64,000 nt of DNA. Origin: JADHLJ01 sp038118725 (lineage in GTDB: Bacteria; Pseudomonadota; Alphaproteobacteria; Thalassobaculales; Thalassobaculaceae). This document shows, piece after piece, positions 24,456-33,958 of the stretch. The translations under genes and the position numbers were made by a program. The notes under the pieces were generated by a model, which was given only the letters and a program-made list of their open reading frames with translations, did no database searches and was not told the DNA's origin. The stretch lies in assembly GCA_038118725.1 (NCBI GenBank), contig JAYOIK010000013.1:1-64000 (forward strand). Direction: 5' to 3'. Every line of letters begins with the position of its first letter. Position 1 is the first letter of the stretch.

Positions 24456-26354
24456 GTGAAGAATCGCTTTGATGTCGTGGTTATAGGAGGCGGGCACGCG
24501 GGCTGTGAAGCCGCCGCCGCGAGCGCCCGTTTGGGCGCCGAGACCTTATTGGTAACGCACAAACGCTCAACGATCGGGGAGATGTCCTGTAATCCGGCCA
24601 TTGGTGGCTTGGGAAAGGGTCATCTGGTTCGGGAGATCGATGCCCTTGATGGAATCATGGGTCGGGCGACCGATCTAGCGGGCATCCAATACCGGGTCTT
24701 GAATAGAAGCAAGGGCCCGGCTGTGCGTGGGCCGCGTGCCCAGGCGGATCGCGCGCTTTATCGGCGGGCCGTACAAGACCTTCTGGCCGGGCAGGATAAT
24801 CTTTCCATCGCGGAAGGGTCTGTCGAGGATATTCTTTGTCCGAATGATGAACGCGTTTCCGCCGTTGTGTGCGGCGACGGTAGGGTGTTTCGCACGGAGC
24901 ACGTGGTTCTTACCACCGGGACGTTTCTGCGGGGCGTAATCCACCGTGGTGAGGAACGGATTCCCGCCGGCCGTATTGGAGATGCTCCGTCCGTGGCTTT
25001 ATCCGGCACGCTGGCGCGGATTGGATTTGAGCTTGGACGATTGAAAACAGGCACGCCGGCGCGATTAAATGGCCAAACGATCAAGTGGGATCGTCTGGAA
25101 GAGCAGAAAGGCGATAACCCCCCGGAACCGATGTCATATATGACCGAGCGAGTTTTGGTTCCACAGGTTTCCTGCTTTATCACCACAACGACGCCGGAAA
25201 CCCACCGGATCATCGCTGACAATCTACATCGTTCACCGATGTATGACGGTCGTATTGAGGGTGTAGGACCGAGGTATTGCCCGTCGATCGAAGACAAGGT
25301 GGTTCGGTTCGCGAGTCGGGACCATCACCAGATTTTTCTGGAGCCGGAGGGGTTGGATACCAATTGGGTGTATCCCAACGGGATTTCAACGTCTCTGCCG
25401 AGCGATGTTCAGGAGGCATTTATTAAGTCAATTCCAGGCTTGGAGGATGCCGAGATCTTGCGGCCGGGTTACGCGATTGAATATGACCATGTGGACGCGC
25501 GAGAGTTGAATGAGGCTCTGGAAACCAAGAGGGTTAAAGGGCTGTATTTCGCGGGCCAAATCAATGGGACGACGGGTTACGAGGAAGCGGCCGCTCAAGG
25601 TTTGGTGGCCGGGGTGAACGCGGCGCTGAGCGCCGCGGGGGAAGGAAAACGATTCGTCGTGGATCGGGCGGAAGGGTACATGGGAGTGATGATTGATGAC
25701 CTTGTAACCAAGGGTACGCGGGAGCCTTATCGAATGTTTACATCGCGGGCGGAGTATCGTTTGCGTTTGCGGGCGGATAACGCGGACCGTCGGTTGACGG
25801 AGAAAGGCTTGTCGATTGGCTGTGTCGGCGCGGACCGGGCCACTAGGTTTCAGGACAAGCTATCCGAGATTGATGCCGTGACGGATAAGCTGCGGGGCCT
25901 ATCGGCATCACCGAACCAGTTACGGGCCGTTGGCATTCCCGCGAACCTTGATGGGACACCGAGAACGGCTTTTGAAATGCTCGGTCAGCTTAAGGATGAG
26001 GCACATCGGCTGAACTCGGTTTGGCCGGAATTGGAGGGTATTCGACCGGCGGTGCTTCAGGCTGTCTCGATAGACGCGCTGTATTCGGGTTACGTCTCGA
26101 GACAAGACGCGGATATCCGATCTTTTCGTCGGGAGGAGGCGTTGTCGATCCCGGGCGATTTAGACTATCGAGCCATCGGGGGTCTTTCAAATGAAGTCCG
26201 GGAATCCTTGGCGGCGACCAAGCCAGGCACGTTGGGACAAGCAGCGCGTATTCCCGGGGTTACGCCCGCGGCGGTGTTGTCTTTGATGCGATTTGTAAAA
26301 TCTGGTGATCATCGAGGCAATCAGACCAACGCGATGGAGCGGGATGTGAAATGA
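24456..26354 (+). CDS. mnmG: tRNA uridine-5-carboxymethylaminomethyl modification enzyme MnmG (GidA)
   Basis: 632 residues, close to the E. coli length (629). FAD-binding GGGHAGCEAAAA follows the start VKNRFDVVVIGGGHAG, and NRSKGPAVRGPRAQADR and the later TGYEEAAAQGLVAGVNAA are family signatures. The start is a GTG at 24456 with GAGG 8 bases before. An ATG inside the parS site (24387) is also in frame and would add 23 residues; the GTG fits family length better. The next ATG, of rsmG, overlaps its stop by 4 bases. Confidence 0.95.
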   Translation: MKNRFDVVVIGGGHAGCEAAAASARLGAETLLVTHKRSTIGEMSCNPAIGGLGKGHLVREIDALDGIMGRATDLAGIQYRVLNRSKGPAVRGPRAQADRALYRRAVQDLLAGQDNLSIAEGSVEDILCPNDERVSAVVCGDGRVFRTEHVVLTTGTFLRGVIHRGEERIPAGRIGDAPSVALSGTLARIGFELGRLKTGTPARLNGQTIKWDRLEEQKGDNPPEPMSYMTERVLVPQVSCFITTTTPETHRIIADNLHRSPMYDGRIEGVGPRYCPSIEDKVVRFASRDHHQIFLEPEGLDTNWVYPNGISTSLPSDVQEAFIKSIPGLEDAEILRPGYAIEYDHVDARELNEALETKRVKGLYFAGQINGTTGYEEAAAQGLVAGVNAALSAAGEGKRFVVDRAEGYMGVMIDDLVTKGTREPYRMFTSRAEYRLRLRADNADRRLTEKGLSIGCVGADRATRFQDKLSEIDAVTDKLRGLSASPNQLRAVGIPANLDGTPRTAFEMLGQLKDEAHRLNSVWPELEGIRPAVLQAVSIDALYSGYVSRQDADIRSFRREEALSIPGDLDYRAIGGLSNEVRESLAATKPGTLGQAARIPGVTPAAVLSLMRFVKSGDHRGNQTNAMERDVK

Positions 26355-26965
26355 CCGGCGGTCCGGAGCTCGTTTCAGATTACCAACATGTTTCACGTGA
26401 AACCTTGGAGAAGTTCCAGATTTACAACAAGTTGCTTCATAAATGGCAACGGGCGATAAATCTTGTTTCCAGGCAAAGCCTCGAGGATTCTGGCCGGCGT
26501 CACTTTCTAGACAGCGCTCAACTTTTCCCGCTTGTGCCAGGCGACGCGCGATCCCTGTTGGATATCGGAAGCGGTGCCGGGTTTCCGGGTATGGTGCTTG
26601 CGATTATGGGCGTGTCGAATGTCGAGCTTGTCGAATCCGACCAGCGAAAATGCTTGTTTTTGCGGGAAGTTTCACGTGAAACATCCACGGCGGTCACGAT
26701 TACCAATGCCAGAATTGAGAAGCTGACCCCGAAAACCTTTGATGTAGTGACTTCCAGGGCCTGTGCGTCGCTCGATGTATTGCTGAGTTATGCCAAGCCT
26801 TACCTTGGACCATCCACCGTTTGCCTGTTTCCGAAGGGTCAAACGGTGGAGGAGGAATTGACTACCGCGCAAAAACGATGGAATATGCGCTATACGCTGA
26901 TAGATAGCGTCTCTGATAGTGCCGCGCGAATAGTCCGACTGGAGGGCATATTCAATGATCGATGA
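26351..26965 (+). CDS. rsmG: 16S rRNA (guanine527-N7)-methyltransferase RsmG (GidB)
   Basis: 204 residues; methylates G527 of 16S rRNA using SAM. The SAM loop is LLDIGSGAGFPGMVLA at about residue 69; earlier is LLHKWQRAINLVSRQS, and a late VTSRACASLD is typical. Two parS sites are inside the gene, encoding VSRET at residues 14-18 and 107-111. It overlaps mnmG by 4 bases and parA by 11 bases. The mutated-site codons are tolerated because both lie in variable parts of the protein, which is inference. Confidence 0.96.
   Translation: MTGGPELVSDYQHVSRETLEKFQIYNKLLHKWQRAINLVSRQSLEDSGRRHFLDSAQLFPLVPGDARSLLDIGSGAGFPGMVLAIMGVSNVELVESDQRKCLFLREVSRETSTAVTITNARIEKLTPKTFDVVTSRACASLDVLLSYAKPYLGPSTVCLFPKGQTVEEELTTAQKRWNMRYTLIDSVSDSAARIVRLEGIFNDR
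26389..26404. promoter_or_regulatory. parS: parS site 2, inside rsmG near its start
   Basis: TGTTTCACGTGAAACC matches the 16-bp parS consensus at 15 positions; only the last base differs. It is read as codons 13-18 of rsmG (HVSRET). Confidence 0.92.
26668..26683. promoter_or_regulatory. parS: parS site 3, inside rsmG
   Basis: AGTTTCACGTGAAACA matches the parS consensus at 15 of 16 positions (first base differs). It is read as codons 106-111 of rsmG, giving the same VSRET peptide in the same frame as site 2, 279 bases away. Confidence 0.92.
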
Positions 26966-27782
26966 GGTGGTATTCAAGGGGTCGGGATGGCGCGGCCCTC
27001 GTGTTATAGCGGTAGCGAATCAAAAGGGTGGGGTGGGGAAGACGACGACGGCCATCAACCTGGCGACCGCGATGGCGGCGTGTGACATGAAAGTGCTTAT
27101 TGTCGATTTGGATCCGCAAGGCAATGCCAGCACGGGTCTTGGAATTCCCCGCACGGCGCGGGATTGGGATTCTTACGCCGTGTTGACTGGCGCCGCGTCC
27201 ATGGCGGAGGCGACCGAGGAAAGCACCGTCCCCAATCTCTGGATTGTTCCGAGTTCCGCGCATCTTTCAGGTGCCGAGATCGAGCTTGTATCAGTGGAAG
27301 AAAGAGAATATCGGCTTCGCGAGGCGATGGTGCGACATCTGCGGGGGGAAGGCTCCAAATACGATTACATTCTGATCGATTGCCCGCCATCGCTCGGGTT
27401 GTTGACATTGAACGCGTTCGTCGCGGCGGATGCCGTGTTGGTCCCTCTGCAATGTGAATTCTACGCGTTGGAGGGACTCAGCATGTTGCTGCGTACCGTG
27501 GAACGCGTGCGTAAGGCGTTTAACCCGGCCCTCGATATCCAGGGCGTGGTGCTGACCATGTTCGATGTGCGGAACAATCTTTCCGAACAGGTTGCCGCGG
27601 ATGTGCGCGAGCATCTTGGAGACAAGGTCTACAGAACCGTTATTCCCCGAAATGTGCGAGTCTCGGAGGCGCCGTCGCATGGGCTACCGGTTTTGGTCTA
27701 TGATATGCGTTGTGCTGGATCCAAGGCCTATATCCACCTGGCCAGCGAGGTGATTAAACGCGAACGAGGTCTTGCCGCGTGA
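26955..27782 (+). CDS. parA: Chromosome partitioning ATPase ParA
   Basis: 275-residue deviant-Walker ATPase that pulls ParB-parS complexes. The Walker A KGGVGKTTT spans residues 24-32, with the signature lysine. DLDPQGNASTGLG (A') and YILIDCPPSLGLLTLNA (Walker B region) follow. The ATG overlaps the end of rsmG; GGAGGG lies 8 bases before it. The end overlaps parB by 4 bases (GTGA). This is the standard alphaproteobacterial rsmG-parA-parB order. Confidence 0.97.
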   Translation: MIDEVVFKGSGWRGPRVIAVANQKGGVGKTTTAINLATAMAACDMKVLIVDLDPQGNASTGLGIPRTARDWDSYAVLTGAASMAEATEESTVPNLWIVPSSAHLSGAEIELVSVEEREYRLREAMVRHLRGEGSKYDYILIDCPPSLGLLTLNAFVAADAVLVPLQCEFYALEGLSMLLRTVERVRKAFNPALDIQGVVLTMFDVRNNLSEQVAADVREHLGDKVYRTVIPRNVRVSEAPSHGLPVLVYDMRCAGSKAYIHLASEVIKRERGLAA

Positions 27783-29164
27783 CGAGTGAAGGCAATACAG
27801 GCGGCGGAAAGCGCCGGCAACTTGGGCGCGGGCTTTCATCGCTTCTGGGTGATGATGGCGACGAGGTTGCTCAGGGTGAGCGGTTACGCCAAACCCGCAT
27901 GATCGCGATTGAAAACATTTCCCCTGGTTCTTCTCAGCCCCGCCGGGTGTTTGATGAGGCCGAGATGTCGGCCTTGGCGGAAAGCATCCGCGAACGCGGT
28001 GTCCTTCAACCCATATTGCTGCGCAGAACCAGTGGCGCCGACGGTGTGCTGGAAATCATCGCCGGCGAACGGCGTTGGCGCGCGGCGCAAATCGCGGGCT
28101 TGCACGAAATTCCCGCGCTGGTCCGGGAATTCAGTGATACCGAGGCGCTGGAAATCGCGCTTATCGAGAACATACAGCGCAGTGACCTGACCGCTCTGGA
28201 AGAGGCTGATGGTTTTCAACGCCTGATCGACGAATATGGACACACACAGGAAGACGTCGCTCAAGCCGTGGGAAAAAGCCGCAGCCATGTCGCCAACACC
28301 CTGCGTTTGTTGTCCTTGCCGCCCCGCGCGCGGGAACATCTGGAGGCGGGCCGACTATCCGCCGGGCACGCAAGGGCCTTGTTGGCGTCCGATGACGCGG
28401 AACGCCTTTCGGATTATGTCGTGGCGGGCGGCCTTTCGGTGCGCGCGACCGAAAGACTGGTGCAGGGTAAAACCAAGAGCGGCGCGACAACCCCTAGAAC
28501 GCCGACCAAAAGCAAGCCCACGTCAACCGTGGAGAAAGACCCGGACACAAGAGCCCTGGAGCGTAGCCTTACCGAGGAGCTTGGTCTCACGGTTGACATT
28601 ACCCAACGCGACGAAGATCGGGGGGCGCTTACGATCCATTACCAAAGCCTGGATCAACTCGATGATCTGTTGGCGAAGTTAACGGCTCGAAGCCCTGTAG
28701 TCGAAAGCTCTCTGTTGGTGCCGGATGTTGGCTTCGATACCGGCGAGACTGTACAGCTTTCGCAATCATCACCCAATAATTCCGAGCATGATTTCGAAGA
28801 CGCCGTGATCAACGTGGATTTCGATGCGCTGATGGCTCAAACCGCCTCGTTGCTGGCCTCTGATGAAGCGCCGCCGGATCTCGGATTGCCGGCGGATGAA
28901 TCCGACCCGTCCAGCTCATCCGGGCGGACTGACAACGCCGCTGGCGCCGCCGGAGCAAATGCGTTGATTAGTGGCCTGCTGAGCGCCCTCGACGCCGATG
29001 AACCATCCGAACCCAAGAAAGATAAAGCCGAGAGCGACGACCTCGACGAATGGGAAAACGAGGTCATGGCCAGCTTCGAAGACGACACCGAAGCCAAGGC
29101 CGACCCGCCTGGGAAGCCTCCCGCCGTAAGTGATCCCGACGAGGAAATCGAGTTCATCGACTGA
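27779..29164 (+). CDS. parB: Chromosome partitioning protein ParB with long acidic C-terminal tail
   Basis: 461 residues, GTG start overlapping parA. The N-terminal CTPase/parS-loading part shows RMIAIENISPGSSQPRRVF, IAGERRWRAAQIAG and LIENIQRSDLTALEEA; the HTH is TQEDVAQAVGKSRSHVANTL; the dimer domain ends near residue 303 (QSLDQLDDLLAKLTARS). Normal ParB stops near here, at about 290-310. The last 155 or so residues are an acidic Asp/Glu/Ser/Pro-rich tail. Family identity is certain; the tail has no recognised domain. Confidence 0.96.
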   Translation: MTSEGNTGGGKRRQLGRGLSSLLGDDGDEVAQGERLRQTRMIAIENISPGSSQPRRVFDEAEMSALAESIRERGVLQPILLRRTSGADGVLEIIAGERRWRAAQIAGLHEIPALVREFSDTEALEIALIENIQRSDLTALEEADGFQRLIDEYGHTQEDVAQAVGKSRSHVANTLRLLSLPPRAREHLEAGRLSAGHARALLASDDAERLSDYVVAGGLSVRATERLVQGKTKSGATTPRTPTKSKPTSTVEKDPDTRALERSLTEELGLTVDITQRDEDRGALTIHYQSLDQLDDLLAKLTARSPVVESSLLVPDVGFDTGETVQLSQSSPNNSEHDFEDAVINVDFDALMAQTASLLASDEAPPDLGLPADESDPSSSSGRTDNAAGAAGANALISGLLSALDADEPSEPKKDKAESDDLDEWENEVMASFEDDTEAKADPPGKPPAVSDPDEEIEFID

Positions 29165-29183
29165 CGCATGGTTGAGGCCGCGG

Positions 29184-30221
29184 CTAGCGCGTCGGTCGAC
29201 GGGCAGAACGTCGTGAAAGGCAGACACCGATCAAGGCTTGCGCGCAGACAGTGTCATCCGGCATGCCGGTGGACTTGCATCGAAACTCGGCTTCCAACAA
29301 GCGATCGAGGCACATCTCCAACCGCGTCGTCGACCAGGCACCGAGCTGTGCCTCGAACTTGCCCCGTCGATTCCAGAAAACCGGCGGCCGAAGAGTGGCC
29401 ATCGCCTGTTCCGGCGAGGACCCGCCATCCATTGCCGTCATGGCCTGGTGCAGGCGTTGAAAATGGCCGATCGCCGATCGCAATATTCTAACGGAGTTCT
29501 CGCCGTCCGATCGGGCCCGGCTTAGCGCCTTGTCCAAGCCGATGCCGTCGCCGTCGGCCGCGGCATGGGCAATATCATCCAGCGCCAGGGAACCGCTGTC
29601 GCCGACACTTTGGATAACCGCTTCAATGTCAATCGAGCCGCCGCGACCGACCATGAGCGCGAGCTTTTCGAGCTCACCACGAGTCTGGCGCCGATCACCG
29701 CCGAGATTGGCCGCGAGCTGTTGCAGAGCATCGGGCTGGATCCGAACCTCCAGCTCCGCCAGGGTGCGTTTTATGAAGGCCGTTAGACCGGCCCCGTCGT
29801 CGCCATAACATGGAAGCGCCGCCAGGACAGACGACGTCTCAAAGAGCTTTCGCAGTTTTGATCGCGCATCGAGCGCGCCGGCTTCGACAACGACGAGAGC
29901 CTCGACTGAATCGATATCGGCTAGATCTTGAAATCGTGGCGCGTGGGCGTCCGTAACACCGCGCACACGGACCAGGCGTGCCCCCCCGGTAAGCGACAAC
30001 GCGGTGGCCGCGTCCAGTAACGCGGCTGGATCTTGGCGCAAGTTGTCCCCGGAAAGCGTCGACGACCCGAACGGATCCGCTAAATCCTCCACCGCCGATT
30101 TAGCGATTTGATCGGCGGTCTCGCTTACATGGCCTTGATCGGGACCATAGATGAGCATCGCCCGAAGGTCCGTTGGCCTATTGGCGAGGATGCGTTGAAG
30201 ATCCCGCTGCTGGAGCTTCAT
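29184..30221 (-). CDS. holA: DNA polymerase III delta subunit
   Basis: 345-residue clamp-loader subunit that opens the beta clamp. It begins MKLQQRDLQRILANRP with the family motif RAMLIYGPDQGHVSETA (degenerate nucleotide loop) and has the AAA+-like N-terminal part followed by LPCYGDDGAGLTAFIKR and a helical collar. The ATG follows directly after the lptE stop, so leuS-lptE-holA are coupled. It is convergent with parB, with 19 bases between the stops. Confidence 0.93.
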   Translation of the reverse strand: MKLQQRDLQRILANRPTDLRAMLIYGPDQGHVSETADQIAKSAVEDLADPFGSSTLSGDNLRQDPAALLDAATALSLTGGARLVRVRGVTDAHAPRFQDLADIDSVEALVVVEAGALDARSKLRKLFETSSVLAALPCYGDDGAGLTAFIKRTLAELEVRIQPDALQQLAANLGGDRRQTRGELEKLALMVGRGGSIDIEAVIQSVGDSGSLALDDIAHAAADGDGIGLDKALSRARSDGENSVRILRSAIGHFQRLHQAMTAMDGGSSPEQAMATLRPPVFWNRRGKFEAQLGAWSTTRLEMCLDRLLEAEFRCKSTGMPDDTVCAQALIGVCLSRRSARRPTR

Positions 30222-30752
30222 CTAACTCCCTCGATTGGACGTGTTTCGCCGAAAAAACAGCCCCAACCTCAAACGGATGTCGTCGCTGATCTGCCCTACG
30301 GCCCGCGCGCGCGCATCCGATTGCGCGTTCCGGTTCGCGAACTCCGACTCGACGATATTGAAGATCGTGGTGGATTCCGACTTTCCGCGAGTCAAGGGCC
30401 GACCGGTGGCGATATCATTCAGCACGTAGCGAGCCCCCATCCGCAATTTGGCGAAGGTCGAGGTGGCGTCTTGCAGGATCACCAGGTCGGAGCGGGTTTC
30501 CTCTAGGGAAACATCCAATCGATAAAGCGGGTTTTTCGGCTTGCCGCGTGGTGTCAGCTTGTCTTGAAGCGCGTTTCGCAGCTGCTGGCCGACCCGATCG
30601 GATATTAAACCGATCCGGATCGATGCCATATGAGCAACGGCGTCGGAACCAGCCTCTCCCTTGCTGCCGTAGAGGGGCTGAAAACCGCAACCCCCGAGCG
30701 AGAGCGCGATTATAGCGCCGCAAGCCCACCCAAGGAGGCTACGCCACGACAT
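30222..30752 (-). CDS. lptE: LPS-assembly lipoprotein LptE
   Basis: 176 residues. A signal peptide ends in the lipobox-like SLGGC, followed by the family hallmark GFQPLYG just after the lipidated Cys. LptE plugs the LptD barrel and helps insert lipopolysaccharide in the outer membrane. The chosen ATG lies inside the end of leuS (14 bases of overlap), with AGGA before it; an ATG 24 bases upstream is possible. It is placed between leuS and holA as in many proteobacteria. Confidence 0.93.
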   Translation of the reverse strand: MSWRSLLGWACGAIIALSLGGCGFQPLYGSKGEAGSDAVAHMASIRIGLISDRVGQQLRNALQDKLTPRGKPKNPLYRLDVSLEETRSDLVILQDATSTFAKLRMGARYVLNDIATGRPLTRGKSESTTIFNIVESEFANRNAQSDARARAVGQISDDIRLRLGLFFRRNTSNRGS

Positions 30753-33300
30753 TGACGATCCTGTTCGGCACGACAATCACGCGGCGGGGCGGATTGCCGT
30801 CGAGTATTTTTTGGACATTCTCCAGGGCGAGCGCCTGCTCGCGGACCATCTCTTCGGCGCTGTCGCGGGCCATGTCGATGGTTCCGCGGAGCTTGCCGTT
30901 CACTTGGACGCCAATGGTAATCGTATCGTCAACGACCAGGGCCGGATCAAATTGCGGCCAGGGCTCCTCGCACAGGAAACCGTCATGGCCTAGATGCTCC
31001 CAGATCTCTTCCGCGACATGCGGCGTCATCGGTTCCAAAAGGCGTAATAGAACCTCATAGCCATGACGCAGCATCCACGCCTCGCCGGCCTGGGTTCCGT
31101 CGAACGCTCCAAGGGCATTGCTCAACTCCCGGATCTGCGCGACGGCGCTGTTGAAGCGCCATTTTTCTATACTGTCACCAACCGCCTTGATGGTTTTATG
31201 GATTGTCCTCTCAAGTTCCGCGGCGCCGCTGGACATGTCATTTGGACGCGGCGTTCCGATTGGCGGGAACGCGACGTTGGATTCGGTAATCCGCTGCCAA
31301 AGCCGGTTCAGATATCGCCAAGCTCCCTCAACACCGGACTCGGTCCATTCCAAGTCCCGCTCGGGCGGTGAATCAGAGAGCATGAACAGCCTTGCCGTGT
31401 CCGCCCCATAGGTTTCGATGATCGCCTCGGGATCAACCACGTTGCGTTTCGACTTGCTCATTTTCTCGGTGCGCCCAACGGTTACGGACCGTCCGTCACT
31501 TACCGCCTCATAGCCGCCGTCCGAGGTTTTGCGGACTTCATCGGGAAACAGCCAGCCGTCGGCGTCTCGATAAGTCTCGTGGCAAACCATGCCTTGCGTC
31601 ATCAAGCCGGCGAAAGGCTCATCAATCCCGATATATCCACATTTCCGAAGCGCGCGGGTGAAAAACCGGGAATAGAGCAAGTGTAGAACCGCGTGTTCGA
31701 TGCCGCCGATATACTGATCGACCGGCATCCAGTAATCCACGGCGTCACGACCGAAGGCTTCGTCACTATTGGGATCGCAGAACCGGGCGAAATACCAAGA
31801 TGACTCGAAGAACGTATCGAACGTGTCGGTTTCGCGTTGCGCCGCCGCCCCACAGCTCGGGCATTTCGTGTGTTTCCAGGTTGGATGGTTGTCCAACGGA
31901 TTTCCAGGAGCATCGAAATCGACATCCTTGGGAAGCGAAACCGGCAGATCGTTGTCTGGAACGGGAACAATCCCGCAATCCGCGCAATGGATGATCGGGA
32001 TCGGACAACCCCAATATCGTTGTCGCGATACACCCCAATCGCGAATTCGGTACGTTATCGCTCGGCGCCCGCGACCATTGGCCTCCAGACGCTCCGCCAT
32101 GGTCGATTTGGCCTGATCGATCGGCAAACCGTCCAGGAAATCCGAATTGAAGATCGTACCCGGCCCGACATAGGCTTCATCGCCGATTGAAAAATTCTCG
32201 GCGTTCGCGTCACTTGGAAGCACCACTGGCAGTACCGGCAAATCATAAGCCCGCGCGAAATCCAAATCGCGTTGGTCATGGGCCGGACAACCGAAGATCG
32301 CTCCGGTTCCATAATCCATGAGCACGAAATTCGCGACATAGATCGGTAATTCCAAACCATCGATAATCGGATGCCGAGCCTTGAGCCCGGTGTCGTAGCC
32401 CTTTTTCTCGGCGGTCTCGATCGCCGCCTCGCTTGTGCTCATGCGATTGCATTCGGCGATGAACGCGGCAAGCTCCGGGTCGGATTCCGCGACCGACATC
32501 GCCAAGGGATGATTTGCCGCGATGGCGCAGAAGGATGCGCCAAACAAGGTATCATGGCGGGTGGTGAAGACCTCGAGACTGTCGTCGCGGCCGGAGATCT
32601 CGAACTGGACATGGGCGCCCTCGGAGCGGCCGATCCAGTTATGCTGCATCAGTCGCACACGTTCCGGCCAGCGGTCCAGGGATTGGATGGACTCCAAAAG
32701 ATCGTCGCCATACTCCGTGATCTTCAGAAACCACTGCGAGAGCAGGCGCTTTTCCACCGTCGCGCCGGAGCGCCACCCGCGTCCGTCGATCACCTGTTCA
32801 TTCGCGAGAACGGTGTTTTCAACCGGATCCCAGTTGACCCAGCTTTCCTTTCGGTAAGCCAGGCCGTTGCGCAGGAAGTCCAGGAACATCTTTTGTTCGT
32901 GGCGATAATATTCCGGCGCGCAGGTTGCGATTTCGCGATCCCAGTCATAGGACAGGCCCATGGCGCGGAGCTGCTCGCGCATCGCGCTGATGTTCTCGTT
33001 GGTCCAGTCCGCCGGATGGACCCGGCGTTCGAAGGCGGCGTTCTCCGCCGGCAAGCCAAAAGCGTCCCAACCCATGGGATGAAGGACGTTGAAACCCTTC
33101 GCCTTTTTGTACCGCGCGACCAAGTCGCCGAGGGCGTAGTTGCGAACATGCCCCATGTGAATGCGTCCGGACGGATAGGGAAACATCTCGAGGACGTAGT
33201 ATTTTGGTCGGTTCGGGTCCTCGGTTACCCGAAACGTGCCGGCCTCGTCCCAGCGTCCATGCCACTTTTTCTCGGTTTCGCGAAAATTATATCGGGCCAT
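30739..33300 (-). CDS. leuS: Leucyl-tRNA synthetase
   Basis: 853-residue class I synthetase. The HIGH box is PSGRIHMGHVRNY at about residue 45, and the KMSKS loop is EKMSKSKRNVVDP at about residue 611. The editing domain lies between about residues 220 and 420 (TRHDTLFGASFCAIA, then the threonine-rich region), so mischarged tRNA-Leu can be hydrolysed. The anticodon-binding domain and C-terminal 60 residues are present (QVNGKLRGTIDMA). Length and order are complete. Confidence 0.98.
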   Translation of the reverse strand: MARYNFRETEKKWHGRWDEAGTFRVTEDPNRPKYYVLEMFPYPSGRIHMGHVRNYALGDLVARYKKAKGFNVLHPMGWDAFGLPAENAAFERRVHPADWTNENISAMREQLRAMGLSYDWDREIATCAPEYYRHEQKMFLDFLRNGLAYRKESWVNWDPVENTVLANEQVIDGRGWRSGATVEKRLLSQWFLKITEYGDDLLESIQSLDRWPERVRLMQHNWIGRSEGAHVQFEISGRDDSLEVFTTRHDTLFGASFCAIAANHPLAMSVAESDPELAAFIAECNRMSTSEAAIETAEKKGYDTGLKARHPIIDGLELPIYVANFVLMDYGTGAIFGCPAHDQRDLDFARAYDLPVLPVVLPSDANAENFSIGDEAYVGPGTIFNSDFLDGLPIDQAKSTMAERLEANGRGRRAITYRIRDWGVSRQRYWGCPIPIIHCADCGIVPVPDNDLPVSLPKDVDFDAPGNPLDNHPTWKHTKCPSCGAAAQRETDTFDTFFESSWYFARFCDPNSDEAFGRDAVDYWMPVDQYIGGIEHAVLHLLYSRFFTRALRKCGYIGIDEPFAGLMTQGMVCHETYRDADGWLFPDEVRKTSDGGYEAVSDGRSVTVGRTEKMSKSKRNVVDPEAIIETYGADTARLFMLSDSPPERDLEWTESGVEGAWRYLNRLWQRITESNVAFPPIGTPRPNDMSSGAAELERTIHKTIKAVGDSIEKWRFNSAVAQIRELSNALGAFDGTQAGEAWMLRHGYEVLLRLLEPMTPHVAEEIWEHLGHDGFLCEEPWPQFDPALVVDDTITIGVQVNGKLRGTIDMARDSAEEMVREQALALENVQKILDGNPPRRVIVVPNRIVNVVA

Positions 33301-33403
33301 GGGGAAAACCTATCCAGCACTGGTCATGCTATTCGTAACGGGAGCGCCGGTTAACTAGTCCGAGATTCCGGCCTTAACAAGCACCGTCATTGCGAGCGAC
33401 GTT

Positions 33404-33958
33404 CTATTTTTCCTGGGGTGCGATACGGATCCGAAGCTCACGCGCGCGGGTCAGGATCGCATCCTCTAATTGTCTGTCTAGCTGGTCATCCGCCCTCGCA
33501 TCCGCCCAGCCGCCATCGGCGGCGCGACGCTGCTTGAAAACTTTCGCGCGAATCCCGTCGGAACGGAGCGCTCGGTCCAGAATAAAGATATTCACCTTGA
33601 ACCGTTCCTCGGCGGTTTCCGGCGGCGCGTACCAATCGGTGATGATCACGCCTCCGAACGGATCAGCGGATTGCAGCGGCATGAAGGAGACCGTGTCGAG
33701 CGACGCGCGCCAAAGGAAGCTGTTAACGCCGATACCGCCGCCGCCACCGCCATCTTCGATCTTGGCGCCCTGGGTCTCGAAAAGCGTCAGTCCGCCTTCA
33801 CCGAAGATACTTTCCTGTTTCTCATAGGTCGGCCGACCACCCGGTCCGGATGTCGGATACTTGTACTCGACATCGGCACCCTCGCATCCAATCAGCGCCA
33901 AGAGGCTCAACGCGACCGTCGCGGGCTTCAGCAAGCGTGTTACGCCTTGGATGATCAT
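33404..33958 (-). CDS. DUF3576 lipoprotein
   Basis: 184 residues. An N-terminal signal ends in the lipobox-like ALIGC (Cys25). The mature part has a glycine run of six (about residues 70-75), then GVNSFLWRASLDTVSFMPLQSADPFGGVIITDWY, the conserved core of DUF3576. This family is common upstream of leuS in alphaproteobacteria and is predicted to be an outer-membrane lipoprotein. The function is unknown. It precedes leuS by 103 bases on the same strand. Confidence 0.88.
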   Translation of the reverse strand: MIIQGVTRLLKPATVALSLLALIGCEGADVEYKYPTSGPGGRPTYEKQESIFGEGGLTLFETQGAKIEDGGGGGGIGVNSFLWRASLDTVSFMPLQSADPFGGVIITDWYAPPETAEERFKVNIFILDRALRSDGIRAKVFKQRRAADGGWADARADDQLDRQLEDAILTRARELRIRIAPQEK

